From an uncultured Clostridia bacterium (GTDB taxonomy: Bacteria; Bacillota_A; Clostridia; Christensenellales; Borkfalkiaceae): DNA of 42,180 nucleotides. Every line of letters begins with the position of its first letter. Position 1 is the stretch's first letter. Made by a program: the position numbers and the translations under genes. The notes beneath the pieces were generated by a model that searched no databases, was not told where the DNA came from, and saw nothing but the letters and a program-made list of their open reading frames with translations. Below are positions 16,046-23,662 of the stretch, in pieces. The DNA lies in the NCBI GenBank assembly GCA_934292955.1, contig CAKQXZ010000013.1:1-42180 (forward strand). Reading direction: 5' to 3'.

Positions 16046-16504
16046 TTAAACCGAAGCAAACGATACGGTAACCGAATCGGAACACTTTTTAAGATCTTTC
16101 GCCCAGAACGTTACGGTGCAACCCGTTTTTTCTTTGAACTTTATAGTTATTTCCTGCTTGGCTCCGCCGTCGGGCGAAGAACCTCGTATGACTTCGCACA
16201 CTTCGGAATTTGCAAACTCTATCAATAATTCTTTGTTTGTCGTATTATCGGGTCTTATGTTGACGACAAAAACAAGCGTTACTCCGTCGTCTTCGGCGTC
16301 TCTGACGCGGACGGATTTACCGTATTCGCCGTTGTCTTTAATGTTATACGTCGCGCCCGTAGTTGCGTTTCTTACGCTTTCGATCGTTACCGATTCGGCG
16401 TACTTTGTCGGGCGGTAAATTTTGACTTTAAGACCGAAATAACCTACGACGCATATCGACAGAATATATACAGCTATAAGGGTAAGCACTACCGATTTTT
16501 TCAT
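16046..16504 (-). CDS. Small anchored extracytoplasmic beta-rich protein
   Basis: 152 residues. An N-terminal hydrophobic segment (about 5-27, VVLTLIAVYILSICVVGYFG) acts as a signal anchor. The rest is rich in alternating strand-like stretches (VTLVFVVNIRP, EITIKFKEKTGCTVTFWAKD, SVTVSFASV), consistent with an Ig-like sandwich outside the membrane. Two cysteine pairs are possible. No family was recognised. It sits 27 bp after the exporter membrane gene with a strong ribosome site (AAAGGAGATATC), so it probably belongs to that complex or its operon. Confidence 0.65.
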   Translation of the reverse strand: MKKSVVLTLIAVYILSICVVGYFGLKVKIYRPTKYAESVTIESVRNATTGATYNIKDNGEYGKSVRVRDAEDDGVTLVFVVNIRPDNTTNKELLIEFANSEVCEVIRGSSPDGGAKQEITIKFKEKTGCTVTFWAKDLKKCSDSVTVSFASV

Positions 16505-16531
16505 AAATCAGATATCTCCTTTAATTCTGTC

Positions 16532-18166
16532 TTATTTTTCGAAATAATAAACCTTGATTTTAAGGAAGTACATGTAAGCGATTATCGCGCAGAACGCCAC
16601 CCCCATAAGGCAAAGTTTAACGCACGCCGTGCCGACATTTTCGGGAAACAATATAAACGCGTAAAGCGCGTATACGAACGAAACTATAAATGCAGAGATA
16701 GTCATCGAAGTTTCGTTAGGATTATCGGTTACTTCGCCGACTGTGGCGTACTGTTCGTTCATAGGTTTCATAAGGTCTGTTATTCCGCTCCACAGAATAT
16801 GTCCCCACTGCAGACCGATTACCGATATGCACAAAAGCGCGACCTGCCATGCATTAAGCTCGACAAAACCTGCGAACACCGTTACGCTTACGATAAGCGA
16901 TATTGCCGAAGCGACAAGTAAGGGAATAAGTTTTGTCAAAAGCGGAACGACGGGATTTACGGGCATTGTTTTTTTTACGTATGCCGCCCTGCCTTCACGC
17001 GAATACAGGGTTGCGACGACCGAATCGACCGCAAGCATCGGAAGCACGATTACGAGCAGATTGAACGCGTAAACCATATATACGCCGGTAAGGTTGGTAT
17101 CCATTGCCTTGAATACCTTGTTAAGAAGATATACAAGCACGGGAACGATTATATACATTGTTACGAACGTGCCGATCTGACGTGAACGAAGCAATGCCGA
17201 TATTTCGGCGTTGAGGAACGTTCCCATTCTGGAACGGGTGATATTTTTACGCGAGTTTCTCGGAGGAACCTTTTCGAATTCCACCGTTTTCGACATCATA
17301 GAGAAGAACAACGGACGGGACGCAAAGAACGCACCTAAGCCGAGTACCGCCACCGTTCCGACTATTATTCCGAAATATATCGGAACGTCTTTTGTAAAAA
17401 CGTAGAACAGCCCGACCTGTCTGCCGCAAGCCATAATCACTATTATGTTTGCGGGATAGAAGTAATCGCGGCAGAACATGAAGAATTCCGTCATGTAGCG
17501 TTGGATAGTACCCGCCTGCTCGATAAGGTTTATTTCTTCGGGTATAAGCCCTATCAGCTTTACAGTCACGAATACGACGGAGACGATAAGCACGACATAC
17601 CACACCGCAAGCAATGCGGGACGTTTTTTAACGAACGTGTAAACGTACATCGACGGGATCGACAGCAACGCGCCCGCAAGCACGGGAATTGCCGATACGA
17701 AGAAGAACACGGGAAATACCCAGATATAAAAGTACCATGCAAGCCCCGCGTGAATGCCGAAAGCGATAAATATAGGCACCGTAAGGAACAGATTGCGCTT
17801 GACTTCGTATATGAAATACACGATCAGCCTTGACAGAAACAATACGTTCGCGTTTACGGGAAGAGTTATTAACACTTTGTTGTCGTCGGCAAAGTACAGA
17901 GTTTTCATCAATCCCGCCGTACAAGAGAACAGCGACATTAAGAATATCACGCCGTAAACGAAGATAAGCACATATGACGGCGTTTTCATATTGGTGAATA
18001 TCAGAAGCGATAAAACCTTGAACAGACCGAACGCTATCGCCCCGACGATTAAAAATTTAAGCAACGTAAGGACTATTTTGGCAATAAGCGTTCGTCTTGT
18101 TTTAACGAAACTTAAGTCCAGCTTGTCTTTAAGCTGCATCATGACAAGAGCGTATAAGTGTTTCAT
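16532..18166 (-). CDS. ABC exporter membrane subunit
   Basis: A 544-residue polytopic protein with about 10-12 hydrophobic segments. DDNKVLITLPVNANVLFLSRL and LYSREGRAAYVKKTMPVNPVVPLLTK are internal repeats of the kind found in large ABC-2-like or putative ABC exporter permeases, where such loops contact the ATPase. The start overlaps the stop of the upstream ATPase fusion as ATGA, indicating coupled synthesis and a shared complex. Direction of transport (export) is inferred from family type; the substrate is unknown. Confidence 0.82.
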   Translation of the reverse strand: MKHLYALVMMQLKDKLDLSFVKTRRTLIAKIVLTLLKFLIVGAIAFGLFKVLSLLIFTNMKTPSYVLIFVYGVIFLMSLFSCTAGLMKTLYFADDNKVLITLPVNANVLFLSRLIVYFIYEVKRNLFLTVPIFIAFGIHAGLAWYFYIWVFPVFFFVSAIPVLAGALLSIPSMYVYTFVKKRPALLAVWYVVLIVSVVFVTVKLIGLIPEEINLIEQAGTIQRYMTEFFMFCRDYFYPANIIVIMACGRQVGLFYVFTKDVPIYFGIIVGTVAVLGLGAFFASRPLFFSMMSKTVEFEKVPPRNSRKNITRSRMGTFLNAEISALLRSRQIGTFVTMYIIVPVLVYLLNKVFKAMDTNLTGVYMVYAFNLLVIVLPMLAVDSVVATLYSREGRAAYVKKTMPVNPVVPLLTKLIPLLVASAISLIVSVTVFAGFVELNAWQVALLCISVIGLQWGHILWSGITDLMKPMNEQYATVGEVTDNPNETSMTISAFIVSFVYALYAFILFPENVGTACVKLCLMGVAFCAIIAYMYFLKIKVYYFEK

Positions 18167-20391
18167 TTTTTCACTCCGCCTTCGCCGTTTTCCGCCATAA
18201 TCTTAGCGGCAAACTCGTCGTCGTTGATCATCTTCATATAGAACTCTTCGAGCGGACACACCTGCTCTATTTCATCGATTGTGCGGACGCAGAGTATATG
18301 ACCTTTTTTGATAATGGCGATTTTGTCGCAGATACGCTCTACTACGTCGATTATGTGGCTGGAGAAGAATACCATGTTGCCCGCTTCGGCGTGGCGGCGC
18401 ATGCACTCTTTGACCTGATATATACTGTTGGGGTCAAGACCGGTGAGCGGTTCGTCGAGTATCCATAAACTCGGATCATGAACGAGTGCCGCCATGATCG
18501 TGATCTTTTGTTTCATTCCGTGAGAGTACGTCTTCATAGAACAGTCGAACGAACCTTCGAGTTCGAAAAGACCGACCATTTTTTCGATACGCTCGTCGCG
18601 TTCTTTCTGCGGAACGTCGTAAATATCGGCGATATAGTTGATATATTCTCTGCCGGTGAGCTGTTCGTAAAGCGCGTAGTGATCGGGAACAAAACCGATT
18701 TTGGCTTTAGCCTGACGGGATTGTTTTGCAACGTCGTAGCCGCAGACTTCTATGGTGCCTTCGCTGATGGGCTGTATGCCGACGATGCTTTTAATAATCG
18801 TGGACTTGCCCGCGCCGTTAGGTCCTAAGAAACCGAAAATTTCGCCGCCGCGGACGGTAAGGTTTGCGTCTTTAACCGCATACACCTTGCCCGAAGCGTA
18901 TTTCTTTGAAAAGTTTTTAAGTTTAAGGCTTATGCCCGCATCTTTATCCATAGGTTCATCCATCCTTCCGTTAAGCGCCGCTTCGAGAGCAAGTTTGTCC
19001 TGACGTATTTTTCTTTTTCTGATCATCATATCGTAATGCACTTCGGCAATAGCGAAGAAACGGTCGTACACGAACCAGATTCCGAGCGCGATGCCGACAT
19101 ACACGAGAAAGAACAAAAGTTGATACAGCGGGTGGAATACGAGATCGTAGCCCGCGATTTTCACCGTTGCCGTTATGCCGAACAGGTTTTCTGCCCAGAC
19201 GCCGAATTTGTCGGGTATAAAGTCGCTGTTAAGGAAGAAATAGTCCACCTTATGCCCCATTGCGGTGAACAACGGGTTGATTATAAGCACCGCGACGAAA
19301 TACACGAAAAACGCCGCCATAGAATAATAGAACTGCTTGATTTTTGGTCTTTCGAATATGCCGAGAGCGACGAGCAACAGCGGCATGAAGAACGCGGGAT
19401 AATGGTTTACCCAGAAGTTTACGAAAGCCCAGTCGGTAATTGTTATTCCGCCTACGCCCATTGTGTAGTTAGGCAGAGCCATTGCGAAGAACGCGCCCAT
19501 TACGTTGATGAAGTATGTGAAGTAGAACAGGCGCTTTCTGTTAAGCACAAGACAGATAGGAACTATGAACATTGCCGTGTTGCAAAGATGCAAAGGCCAA
19601 CTCCACGGCTGCAAAAACGTGTCGTACTTATATCTCGTACAGAAGGTAAACATCAGCGTGAGCGCCATATAGGTCATGGCAAAACGACGGACTGCATAAT
19701 CTTCTTTTCTGAGCAGAAAATAAATGGCGACGGGAATTATGAACGCGAAGTACAGGAAAACTCTGTGCAACGGCGTGAAATCGTCTACTATATAGACGAC
19801 GGGGGCTTTACCGAATATTACCTGAAAAGCATACGACGGAATCGCGCAGATCAGCATTGCGACAAGGAAAGCGATAGTTTTGCCCGTGCGTTTGCCCGGT
19901 TTATCGAACGAACGGTCTTTTATCCATTCGTGAAGACAAAGCGCGATGCCGATTGCGTTTTCTATTGCGAACATTACCGACGAAAACATAAGTTTTTGCG
20001 AATATTCGCCGCCCATAAGGAAGTTTAAGGTCTGATTCGTAAAAGCAAACGCTACTACATACGCCGGCAGACAGAAATATTTTTTGATTATTCTGAGAGA
20101 ATCTACTGTAGCGAAAAACGGTCTTAACGCGACGATACAGCACGACGTTGCCGAAAGCCATACCGATATAAGCGAAATAAGCGTTAATGCCGCGCCGTCT
20201 GCCCCGCCGTTCAATCTGAATATGTTATTTATAGGATGCTCTATATATGAGTAGTACCGCGCCATATATACACATATGAATACAAGCGCGAGCACTTTTT
20301 CTATCGTTAAAGTTATTTTACCCTTTTTCTCGAACAAAAAAAGCAACCCCGTGAATACCGCCGCGCTGAGCAGCGTTATCAGATAGTACAT
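18163..20391 (-). CDS. YwaF/TMEM164-like membrane domain fused to an ABC ATPase
   Basis: 742 residues in two parts. Residues 1-450 hold about 12 hydrophobic segments and carry PLHLCN (266-271) and NHYPAF (329-334), matching the YwaF family (TIGR02206), related to eukaryotic TMEM164. Residues about 488-720 are an ABC ATPase: Walker A GPNGAGKST (523-531), the unusual signature YSHGMKQK (622-629), Walker B LWILDEP (642-648), then FFSSHI with the switch His. YwaF proteins are normally stand-alone, so the fusion is notable. It pairs with the next gene's membrane subunit. The start has AAGGAGAAG and a promoter 60 bp upstream. The conserved Cys270/His330 could be catalytic if TMEM164 acyltransferase chemistry applies; that is inference. 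Confidence 0.85.
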   Translation of the reverse strand: MYYLITLLSAAVFTGLLFLFEKKGKITLTIEKVLALVFICVYMARYYSYIEHPINNIFRLNGGADGAALTLISLISVWLSATSCCIVALRPFFATVDSLRIIKKYFCLPAYVVAFAFTNQTLNFLMGGEYSQKLMFSSVMFAIENAIGIALCLHEWIKDRSFDKPGKRTGKTIAFLVAMLICAIPSYAFQVIFGKAPVVYIVDDFTPLHRVFLYFAFIIPVAIYFLLRKEDYAVRRFAMTYMALTLMFTFCTRYKYDTFLQPWSWPLHLCNTAMFIVPICLVLNRKRLFYFTYFINVMGAFFAMALPNYTMGVGGITITDWAFVNFWVNHYPAFFMPLLLVALGIFERPKIKQFYYSMAAFFVYFVAVLIINPLFTAMGHKVDYFFLNSDFIPDKFGVWAENLFGITATVKIAGYDLVFHPLYQLLFFLVYVGIALGIWFVYDRFFAIAEVHYDMMIRKRKIRQDKLALEAALNGRMDEPMDKDAGISLKLKNFSKKYASGKVYAVKDANLTVRGGEIFGFLGPNGAGKSTIIKSIVGIQPISEGTIEVCGYDVAKQSRQAKAKIGFVPDHYALYEQLTGREYINYIADIYDVPQKERDERIEKMVGLFELEGSFDCSMKTYSHGMKQKITIMAALVHDPSLWILDEPLTGLDPNSIYQVKECMRRHAEAGNMVFFSSHIIDVVERICDKIAIIKKGHILCVRTIDEIEQVCPLEEFYMKMINDDEFAAKIMAENGEGGVKK

Positions 20392-20445
20392 TCTCTTCTC
20401 CTTGCGTATTTTCGTTACGTTCGCTGTAATTTCACTTTTTTCACA

Positions 20446-20475
20446 ATATTATCACTATTTGGGGTTTTATGTCAA
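20446..20475 (-). promoter_or_regulatory. Promoter of the YwaF-ABC export operon
   Basis: Minus strand: TTGACA (20475-20470), then overlapping -10 candidates TAATAT (20451-20446, 18-bp spacer) or GATAAT (20453-20448, 16-bp spacer). Confidence 0.75.
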
Positions 20476-20689
20476 CTGATTTTCGCCGTTTTTGGTTTTT
20501 TTGCGCCGTTATATATAAATAAGGTAAGAAAACAAGCGAAAAATAAGCAAAAATACGGTTAAACCGGCGTTACGCGGGGAAATTTGTGCGGGTTTTGTGA
20601 AAAGGCGCGGCGCACTGCCCGTTTTTCTTTTGTGAAAATTGTGTGGGGGAAAAGGGGCTCGGGGTGAAAGCAGTGACGTGATTATTGAA

Positions 20690-20895
20690 TGCGGCGCAAG
20701 CGCCCGGATGTTTCGACTGCGCTGCGCTTCGCTCGACATGACGAGAGAGCGAAGCGTTGGAGTGTTTTGTCCTCTTCCACCGCGAGCGGTCCCCCTTCTC
20801 CAAAAGGCGAAGGCAAGGTTTGATTGTGGAACGAATGCGGCACTTCGTGCCTGGATCCTTCGTAAGCATGGCAAGGAGCAAGTCTCAGGATGACG
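20690..20895. repeat. Dispersed repeats: A-variant, B, A
   Basis: Within the 567-bp gap 20392-20958. The A-variant (about 20690-20745) reads CGGATGTTTCGACTGCGCTG and ends CGACATGACGAG; B is at about 20770-20830 and a standard A at 20840-20895. The stretch 20476-20690 holds nothing else I can name. No credible gene is present. Confidence 0.82.
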
Positions 20896-20900
20896 AAATA

Positions 20901-20933
20901 ATAAAAAAATGCAACCCCAAAAAAAGGATTGCA
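20901..20933 (-). terminator. Terminator of the HU gene
   Basis: Minus strand: TGCAATCC, T-rich loop, GGGGTTGCA, then a run of seven T (20909-20902). Confidence 0.88.
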
Positions 20934-20958
20934 CTTAAATCTGTTAAAGATTGTTTTA

Positions 20959-21234
20959 TTATTTGTTGAATTCGTCTTTATATGCTTTACCGAATTTCAA
21001 AACAGGTTTCTTGGAAGCAGCAATTTCAACTTTTTCGCCCGTAGCGGGGTTGATACCGGTCTTTGCGGGTACGTCTTTAACTTCGAAAGTACCGAAACCG
21101 ACGAGTTGTACTTTTTCGCCGTTCTTCAATGCTTCGGTGAGAGATTCGATAACTGCGTCAAATGCAAGACCTGCGTCTTTAGCCGTGAAACCGGTCTTCT
21201 GTGCAACTGCTTTGATGAGTTCGCCTTTGTTCAT
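20959..21234 (-). CDS. hup: HU family nucleoid protein
   Basis: A 91-residue histone-like protein that binds and bends DNA as a dimer. MNKGELIKAVAQKTGFTAKD is the dimerisation helix region; LVGFGTFEV and the arm with RxGxNPxTGE-like PAKTGINPATGEKVEI (with K in place of R) insert Pro into the DNA minor groove; it ends KPVLKFGKAYKDEFN. Length matches HBsu. It has its own strong promoter, a leader with a hairpin, AAGGTGG ribosome site and its own terminator: a monocistronic, highly expressed gene. Confidence 0.96.
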   Translation of the reverse strand: MNKGELIKAVAQKTGFTAKDAGLAFDAVIESLTEALKNGEKVQLVGFGTFEVKDVPAKTGINPATGEKVEIAASKKPVLKFGKAYKDEFNK

Positions 21235-21267
21235 AAATTTTAATCCACCTTTTTCTTATTTTTTCAT

Positions 21268-21289
21268 ACGTGCGCTTTATCGCTCACGT
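21268..21289 (-). other. Hairpin at the predicted 5' end of the HU mRNA
   Basis: Minus strand ACGTG (21289-21285) pairs with CACGT (21272-21268), with an inner GC/GC pair. The predicted transcription start is near 21292, so the transcript would begin almost at the stem. Confidence 0.5.
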
Positions 21290-21298
21290 CATGTAATA

Positions 21299-21327
21299 CT
21301 TATACGATATTTTCGCTGATTTGTCAA
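21299..21327 (-). promoter_or_regulatory. Sigma-A promoter of the HU gene
   Basis: Minus strand TTGACA (21327-21322), 17-bp spacer, TATAAG (21304-21299). Confidence 0.88.
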
Positions 21328-21405
21328 GACATTACAGCAAATTTACGAATTTTTTTATGCTTTTGCCTATGTTTACTAAATTTTCGGCTTTTTCGGACAA
21401 AAAGA

Positions 21406-21434
21406 TTGTTAGTTACAGCTCTTTGTGATATAAT
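21406..21434 (+). promoter_or_regulatory. Sigma-A promoter of the carbamoyltransferase-like gene
   Basis: Plus strand TTGTTA (21406-21411), 17-bp spacer, TATAAT (21429-21434). It leaves an unusually long leader of about 120 nt. Confidence 0.82.
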
Positions 21435-21460
21435 AACGATAAATCGCGGGCATATTAAGC

Positions 21461-21497
21461 GCATTCGGAATGCAAGCGTAATGCATATGCTATGCAT
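21461..21497 (+). other. Two tandem hairpins in the 5' leader
   Basis: GCATT-CGG-AATGC (21461-21473) and ATGCAT-ATGCT-ATGCAT (21481-21497), both perfect, in the leader of the next gene. No T-run follows, so this is not an obvious attenuator. No known riboswitch class was recognised. Confidence 0.5.
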
Positions 21498-21561
21498 ACG
21501 ACCCAACGACCGACACGCAAACAATGCAACGGCGCAAGCAAAACGATTTTAAGGGGTTTTT

Positions 21562-22467
21562 ATGTATCTTAATTCCTACAAACCGCACGGCTATGTAAAG
21601 TGCAAAAATTTTATTTCTTTAACCAACGTTACGAGAGAAGACCTGTTTGAGTTTATGTACCGCACGCGCGAATTCAAAGAAAAAGCGCGGGTTAAAGAAC
21701 AAACGCCTTATCTTACCGATAAGTACGTTGCGATTATTTCCAAACCCGCATACTTCAGGTCGCGCATTGCCTTTCAGATCGCGGTGGAATCGCTCGGAGG
21801 CAAACCGCTGGTTATTCCGCTGAGCGGACCGAATATAGAACAATCGCTTAAAGACTGCGACGTTATGCGCAATCTGTGCGATTTCGGCATAAACGCGTTT
21901 ATAGTAGATACAGCCTACTTTCACGATGCGGAAGTGCTTGAAACCTACGCCTTACTGCCCGTTATAAACGCAAACGCGAAAGCAGGACCTTGCCACGCAC
22001 TATCTACCCTGTATACCGCATGGGAAAAGTTCGGAAAACTCCGCGGGCTTAAAATGGCAGCCGTAGGCAATTTTTCCGCAGACGATAACTCTGTTTTAAT
22101 CGGCGCGGCTAAGTGCGGTGTTAACCTTAATATTATTTCGCCCGAAGACTGCGCTCCGTCAAGACGAATGACCGATTATTGCAGACAATTCTGCAATGTG
22201 GAACTGACAAGCGACCTTGACGACGGCATCCGCGGGTGCAATATCGTTTACGTGGGAGAAAACGATTTCGGCAGCGAGTTCTGCGTGAAAGAAATAGATA
22301 TGTCGTTTGCGGCTAAAGACGCGGTGCTTCTGCACTCTTTTCCGCTCATACGCGACAAAGATGTTTCGGACGACGCGGCAGATTGTGCGCAGTCGCTTAT
22401 TTTCGAGCAGGCGGCGAATATGATTCCGTCTATGAAAGCAGCACTTTCGTTCGTTGCGACAAAATAA
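21562..22467 (+). CDS. Divergent aspartate/ornithine carbamoyltransferase-family protein
   Basis: 301 residues with the fold pattern of carbamoyltransferases: KFGKLRGLKMAAVGN (156-170) is the typical second-domain start and the C-terminus (SLIFEQAANMIPSMKAAL) resembles the last helices. The active-site motifs are eroded: the carbamoyl-phosphate loop STRTR reads YFRSR (64-68), HPxQ reads GPCH (142-145) and HCLP reads HSFP (258-261). Both arginines of the loop remain. Standard activity is therefore doubtful; a different substrate or a regulatory paralogue is likely. The ribosome site AAGGGG is good. It is followed after 71 bp by a nucleotidase gene on the same strand. An argF or pyrB assignment is not supported. 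Confidence 0.75.
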   Translation: MYLNSYKPHGYVKCKNFISLTNVTREDLFEFMYRTREFKEKARVKEQTPYLTDKYVAIISKPAYFRSRIAFQIAVESLGGKPLVIPLSGPNIEQSLKDCDVMRNLCDFGINAFIVDTAYFHDAEVLETYALLPVINANAKAGPCHALSTLYTAWEKFGKLRGLKMAAVGNFSADDNSVLIGAAKCGVNLNIISPEDCAPSRRMTDYCRQFCNVELTSDLDDGIRGCNIVYVGENDFGSEFCVKEIDMSFAAKDAVLLHSFPLIRDKDVSDDAADCAQSLIFEQAANMIPSMKAALSFVATK

Positions 22468-22472
22468 TAGGC

Positions 22473-22488
22473 TATAAGTCGATTATCG
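22473..22488 (+). repeat. Copy of the 16-bp dispersed motif (near YfbR start)
   Basis: TATAAGTCGATTATCG followed by AC, which lets AGTCGA-TTA-TCGACT fold as a 6-bp hairpin before GTTTTG. It lies between the carbamoyltransferase-like stop and the YfbR start. Confidence 0.75.
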
Positions 22489-22538
22489 ACTGTTTTGAGC
22501 GTTTTATAGATAATAATATTTTACAACGGAGAACTGTA

Positions 22539-23120
22539 ATGGATTATAATTTTTTTGCAATAATCAACAGAATGAAATATATAGCGAGGTGGAGTCTGAT
22601 GCACTCGCTTGAGCCTGAAAACGTGCTCGAACACACGGCTCAGGTTACTATGATTGCGCACGCGCTTGCGGTAATAAAAAACAAACTTTACGGCGGGAAC
22701 GTGGATATTAACACGGTTATGCTCTACGCCCTTTACCACGAAACGGGCGAAGTGGTGACCGGCGACCTGCCTACCCCCGTAAAATATTACAACGAAGACA
22801 TTAAAAACGCATATAAAGCGATTGAAAGAACGTCTTGCGAAAAAATTATAGGCACTTTGCCCGACGAACTGAAAGGCGAATTCATTCCTTACGTTATACC
22901 CGACGAATCGTCGGCAGAACACGACATTATGAAGAGTGCGGACAAGATTTCGGCTTATCTTAAATGCATAGCCGAAATGCGACTCGGAAACAAAGAATTC
23001 AAAAAGGCAAAGACAAGCATAGAAAAAGAAATTCGCAGTAAAAACCGCCCCGAAGCCGATTACTTTATGAAATACTTCGTACCGGCGTTTGAAAAAACGC
23101 TTGACGAACTCGATTACTGA
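22539..23120 (+). CDS. YfbR-like HD-domain 5'-deoxynucleotidase
   Basis: 193 residues, closely matching Escherichia coli YfbR, a metal-dependent phosphohydrolase that removes phosphate from dNMPs in the cytosol. RMKYIARWSLM (11-21) contains the substrate-recognition Arg-Trp; metal ligands align as H32, H67 and D135 (SADK); TGDLPTPVKYYN (74-85) is diagnostic. The HD pair reads H67-E68, so one metal ligand is Glu in place of Asp; the catalytic Glu (E71) is kept. ATG 22539 follows ACGGAGA; longer in-frame starts overlap the previous gene and are rejected. The pairing with a carbamoyltransferase relative hints at nucleotide salvage, which is inference. Confidence 0.9.
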   Translation: MDYNFFAIINRMKYIARWSLMHSLEPENVLEHTAQVTMIAHALAVIKNKLYGGNVDINTVMLYALYHETGEVVTGDLPTPVKYYNEDIKNAYKAIERTSCEKIIGTLPDELKGEFIPYVIPDESSAEHDIMKSADKISAYLKCIAEMRLGNKEFKKAKTSIEKEIRSKNRPEADYFMKYFVPAFEKTLDELDY

Positions 23121-23146
23121 TCAGGATTCTATTTACTTATATATGC

Positions 23147-23162
23147 CGATAATGGGCTTATA
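23147..23162. repeat. Degenerate copy of the 16-bp dispersed motif
   Basis: CGATAATGGGCTTATA, with two to three mismatches to CGATAATCGACYTATA, flanked by GCC and GGC-type ends. It lies in the gap after the YfbR gene. Confidence 0.45.
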
Positions 23163-23254
23163 GGCTTGTATTTTTAACTTTTAGTTTTTTATATTTTTCT
23201 TTTTTTTACATACATACACTTTTTCTGCTCATACTTATAACGGCAGGAGGCACT

Positions 23255-23455
23255 ATGGAAAAAGATTTTTGTATGGGGATCATCGCGGGGCTTGCGGGCG
23301 GCATGATTATAGCCGCCAACTCGTTTAAGGTTCGTAAAGCCGTTAAGGACGGACAGGAAAAAATTCTGACCGCACTTAATAAACTCAACGACAAAAAAGA
23401 AGAATTCGAAAACAAAAGAGAAGAACAAAAACCGGCTGAACAAAGCCACGAGTAA
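23255..23455 (+). CDS. Small single-span membrane protein (YtxH-like layout)
   Basis: 66 residues. A Gly-rich hydrophobic segment (about 6-22, GIIAGLAGGMIIAA) is followed by KVRKAVKDGQEKI and a charged, helical C-terminus (KKEEFENKREEQKP). This layout resembles small YtxH-type stress proteins, but the match is by architecture only. A textbook ribosome site (GGCAGGAGG) and a downstream terminator support it as a real gene. Confidence 0.75.
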   Translation: MEKDFCMGIIAGLAGGMIIAANSFKVRKAVKDGQEKILTALNKLNDKKEEFENKREEQKPAEQSHE

Positions 23456-23472
23456 TTGTTAAGTGTGAACAC

Positions 23473-23490
23473 ACGCGGAAATCGCTCCGC
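23473..23490 (+). repeat. Short hairpin repeat, copy 1
   Basis: ACGCGGAAATCGCTCCGC, a GCGGA/TCCGC hairpin just after a stop codon. A near-identical copy is at 41641-41658. Confidence 0.55.
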
Positions 23491-23511
23491 AAAAAGATCA
23501 ATCCGCCAAAT

Positions 23512-23546
23512 AAAAAAGCAGTCACTTCAATGTAACTGCTTTTTTA
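23512..23546 (+). terminator. Terminator of the small membrane protein gene
   Basis: AAAAAAGCAGTCA, loop, then TG(TA)ACTGC and TTTTTT. A-run and T-run flank it, so it could act on both strands. Confidence 0.85.
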
Positions 23547-23586
23547 TTTATTGTTTTTGAATGGCTTTGTAGTAAATTTATGCGCC

Positions 23587-23602
23587 TATAGGTCGATTAT
23601 CG
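23587..23602 (+). repeat. Copy of the 16-bp dispersed motif (beside pgk terminator)
   Basis: TATAGGTCGATTATCG, exact to consensus, between the terminators of the small membrane gene and pgk. Confidence 0.8.
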
Positions 23603-23612
23603 ATACATAGAT

Positions 23613-23647
23613 AAAAGCAGCCGCAAACAGAAGCGACTGCTTTTTTT
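23613..23647 (-). terminator. Terminator of pgk
   Basis: GCAGCCGC (23617-23624), 8-nt loop, GCGACTGC (23633-23640), A/T-runs on both sides. It is about 15 bp after the pgk stop. Confidence 0.85.
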
Positions 23648-23662
23648 ATTTTTGTTTAATAA

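Noticed and set aside
21324..21524. A 66-codon minus-strand frame upstream of HU
   Set aside because: It covers the promoter and hairpin leader of the divergent gene and shows no protein-like pattern or ribosome site.
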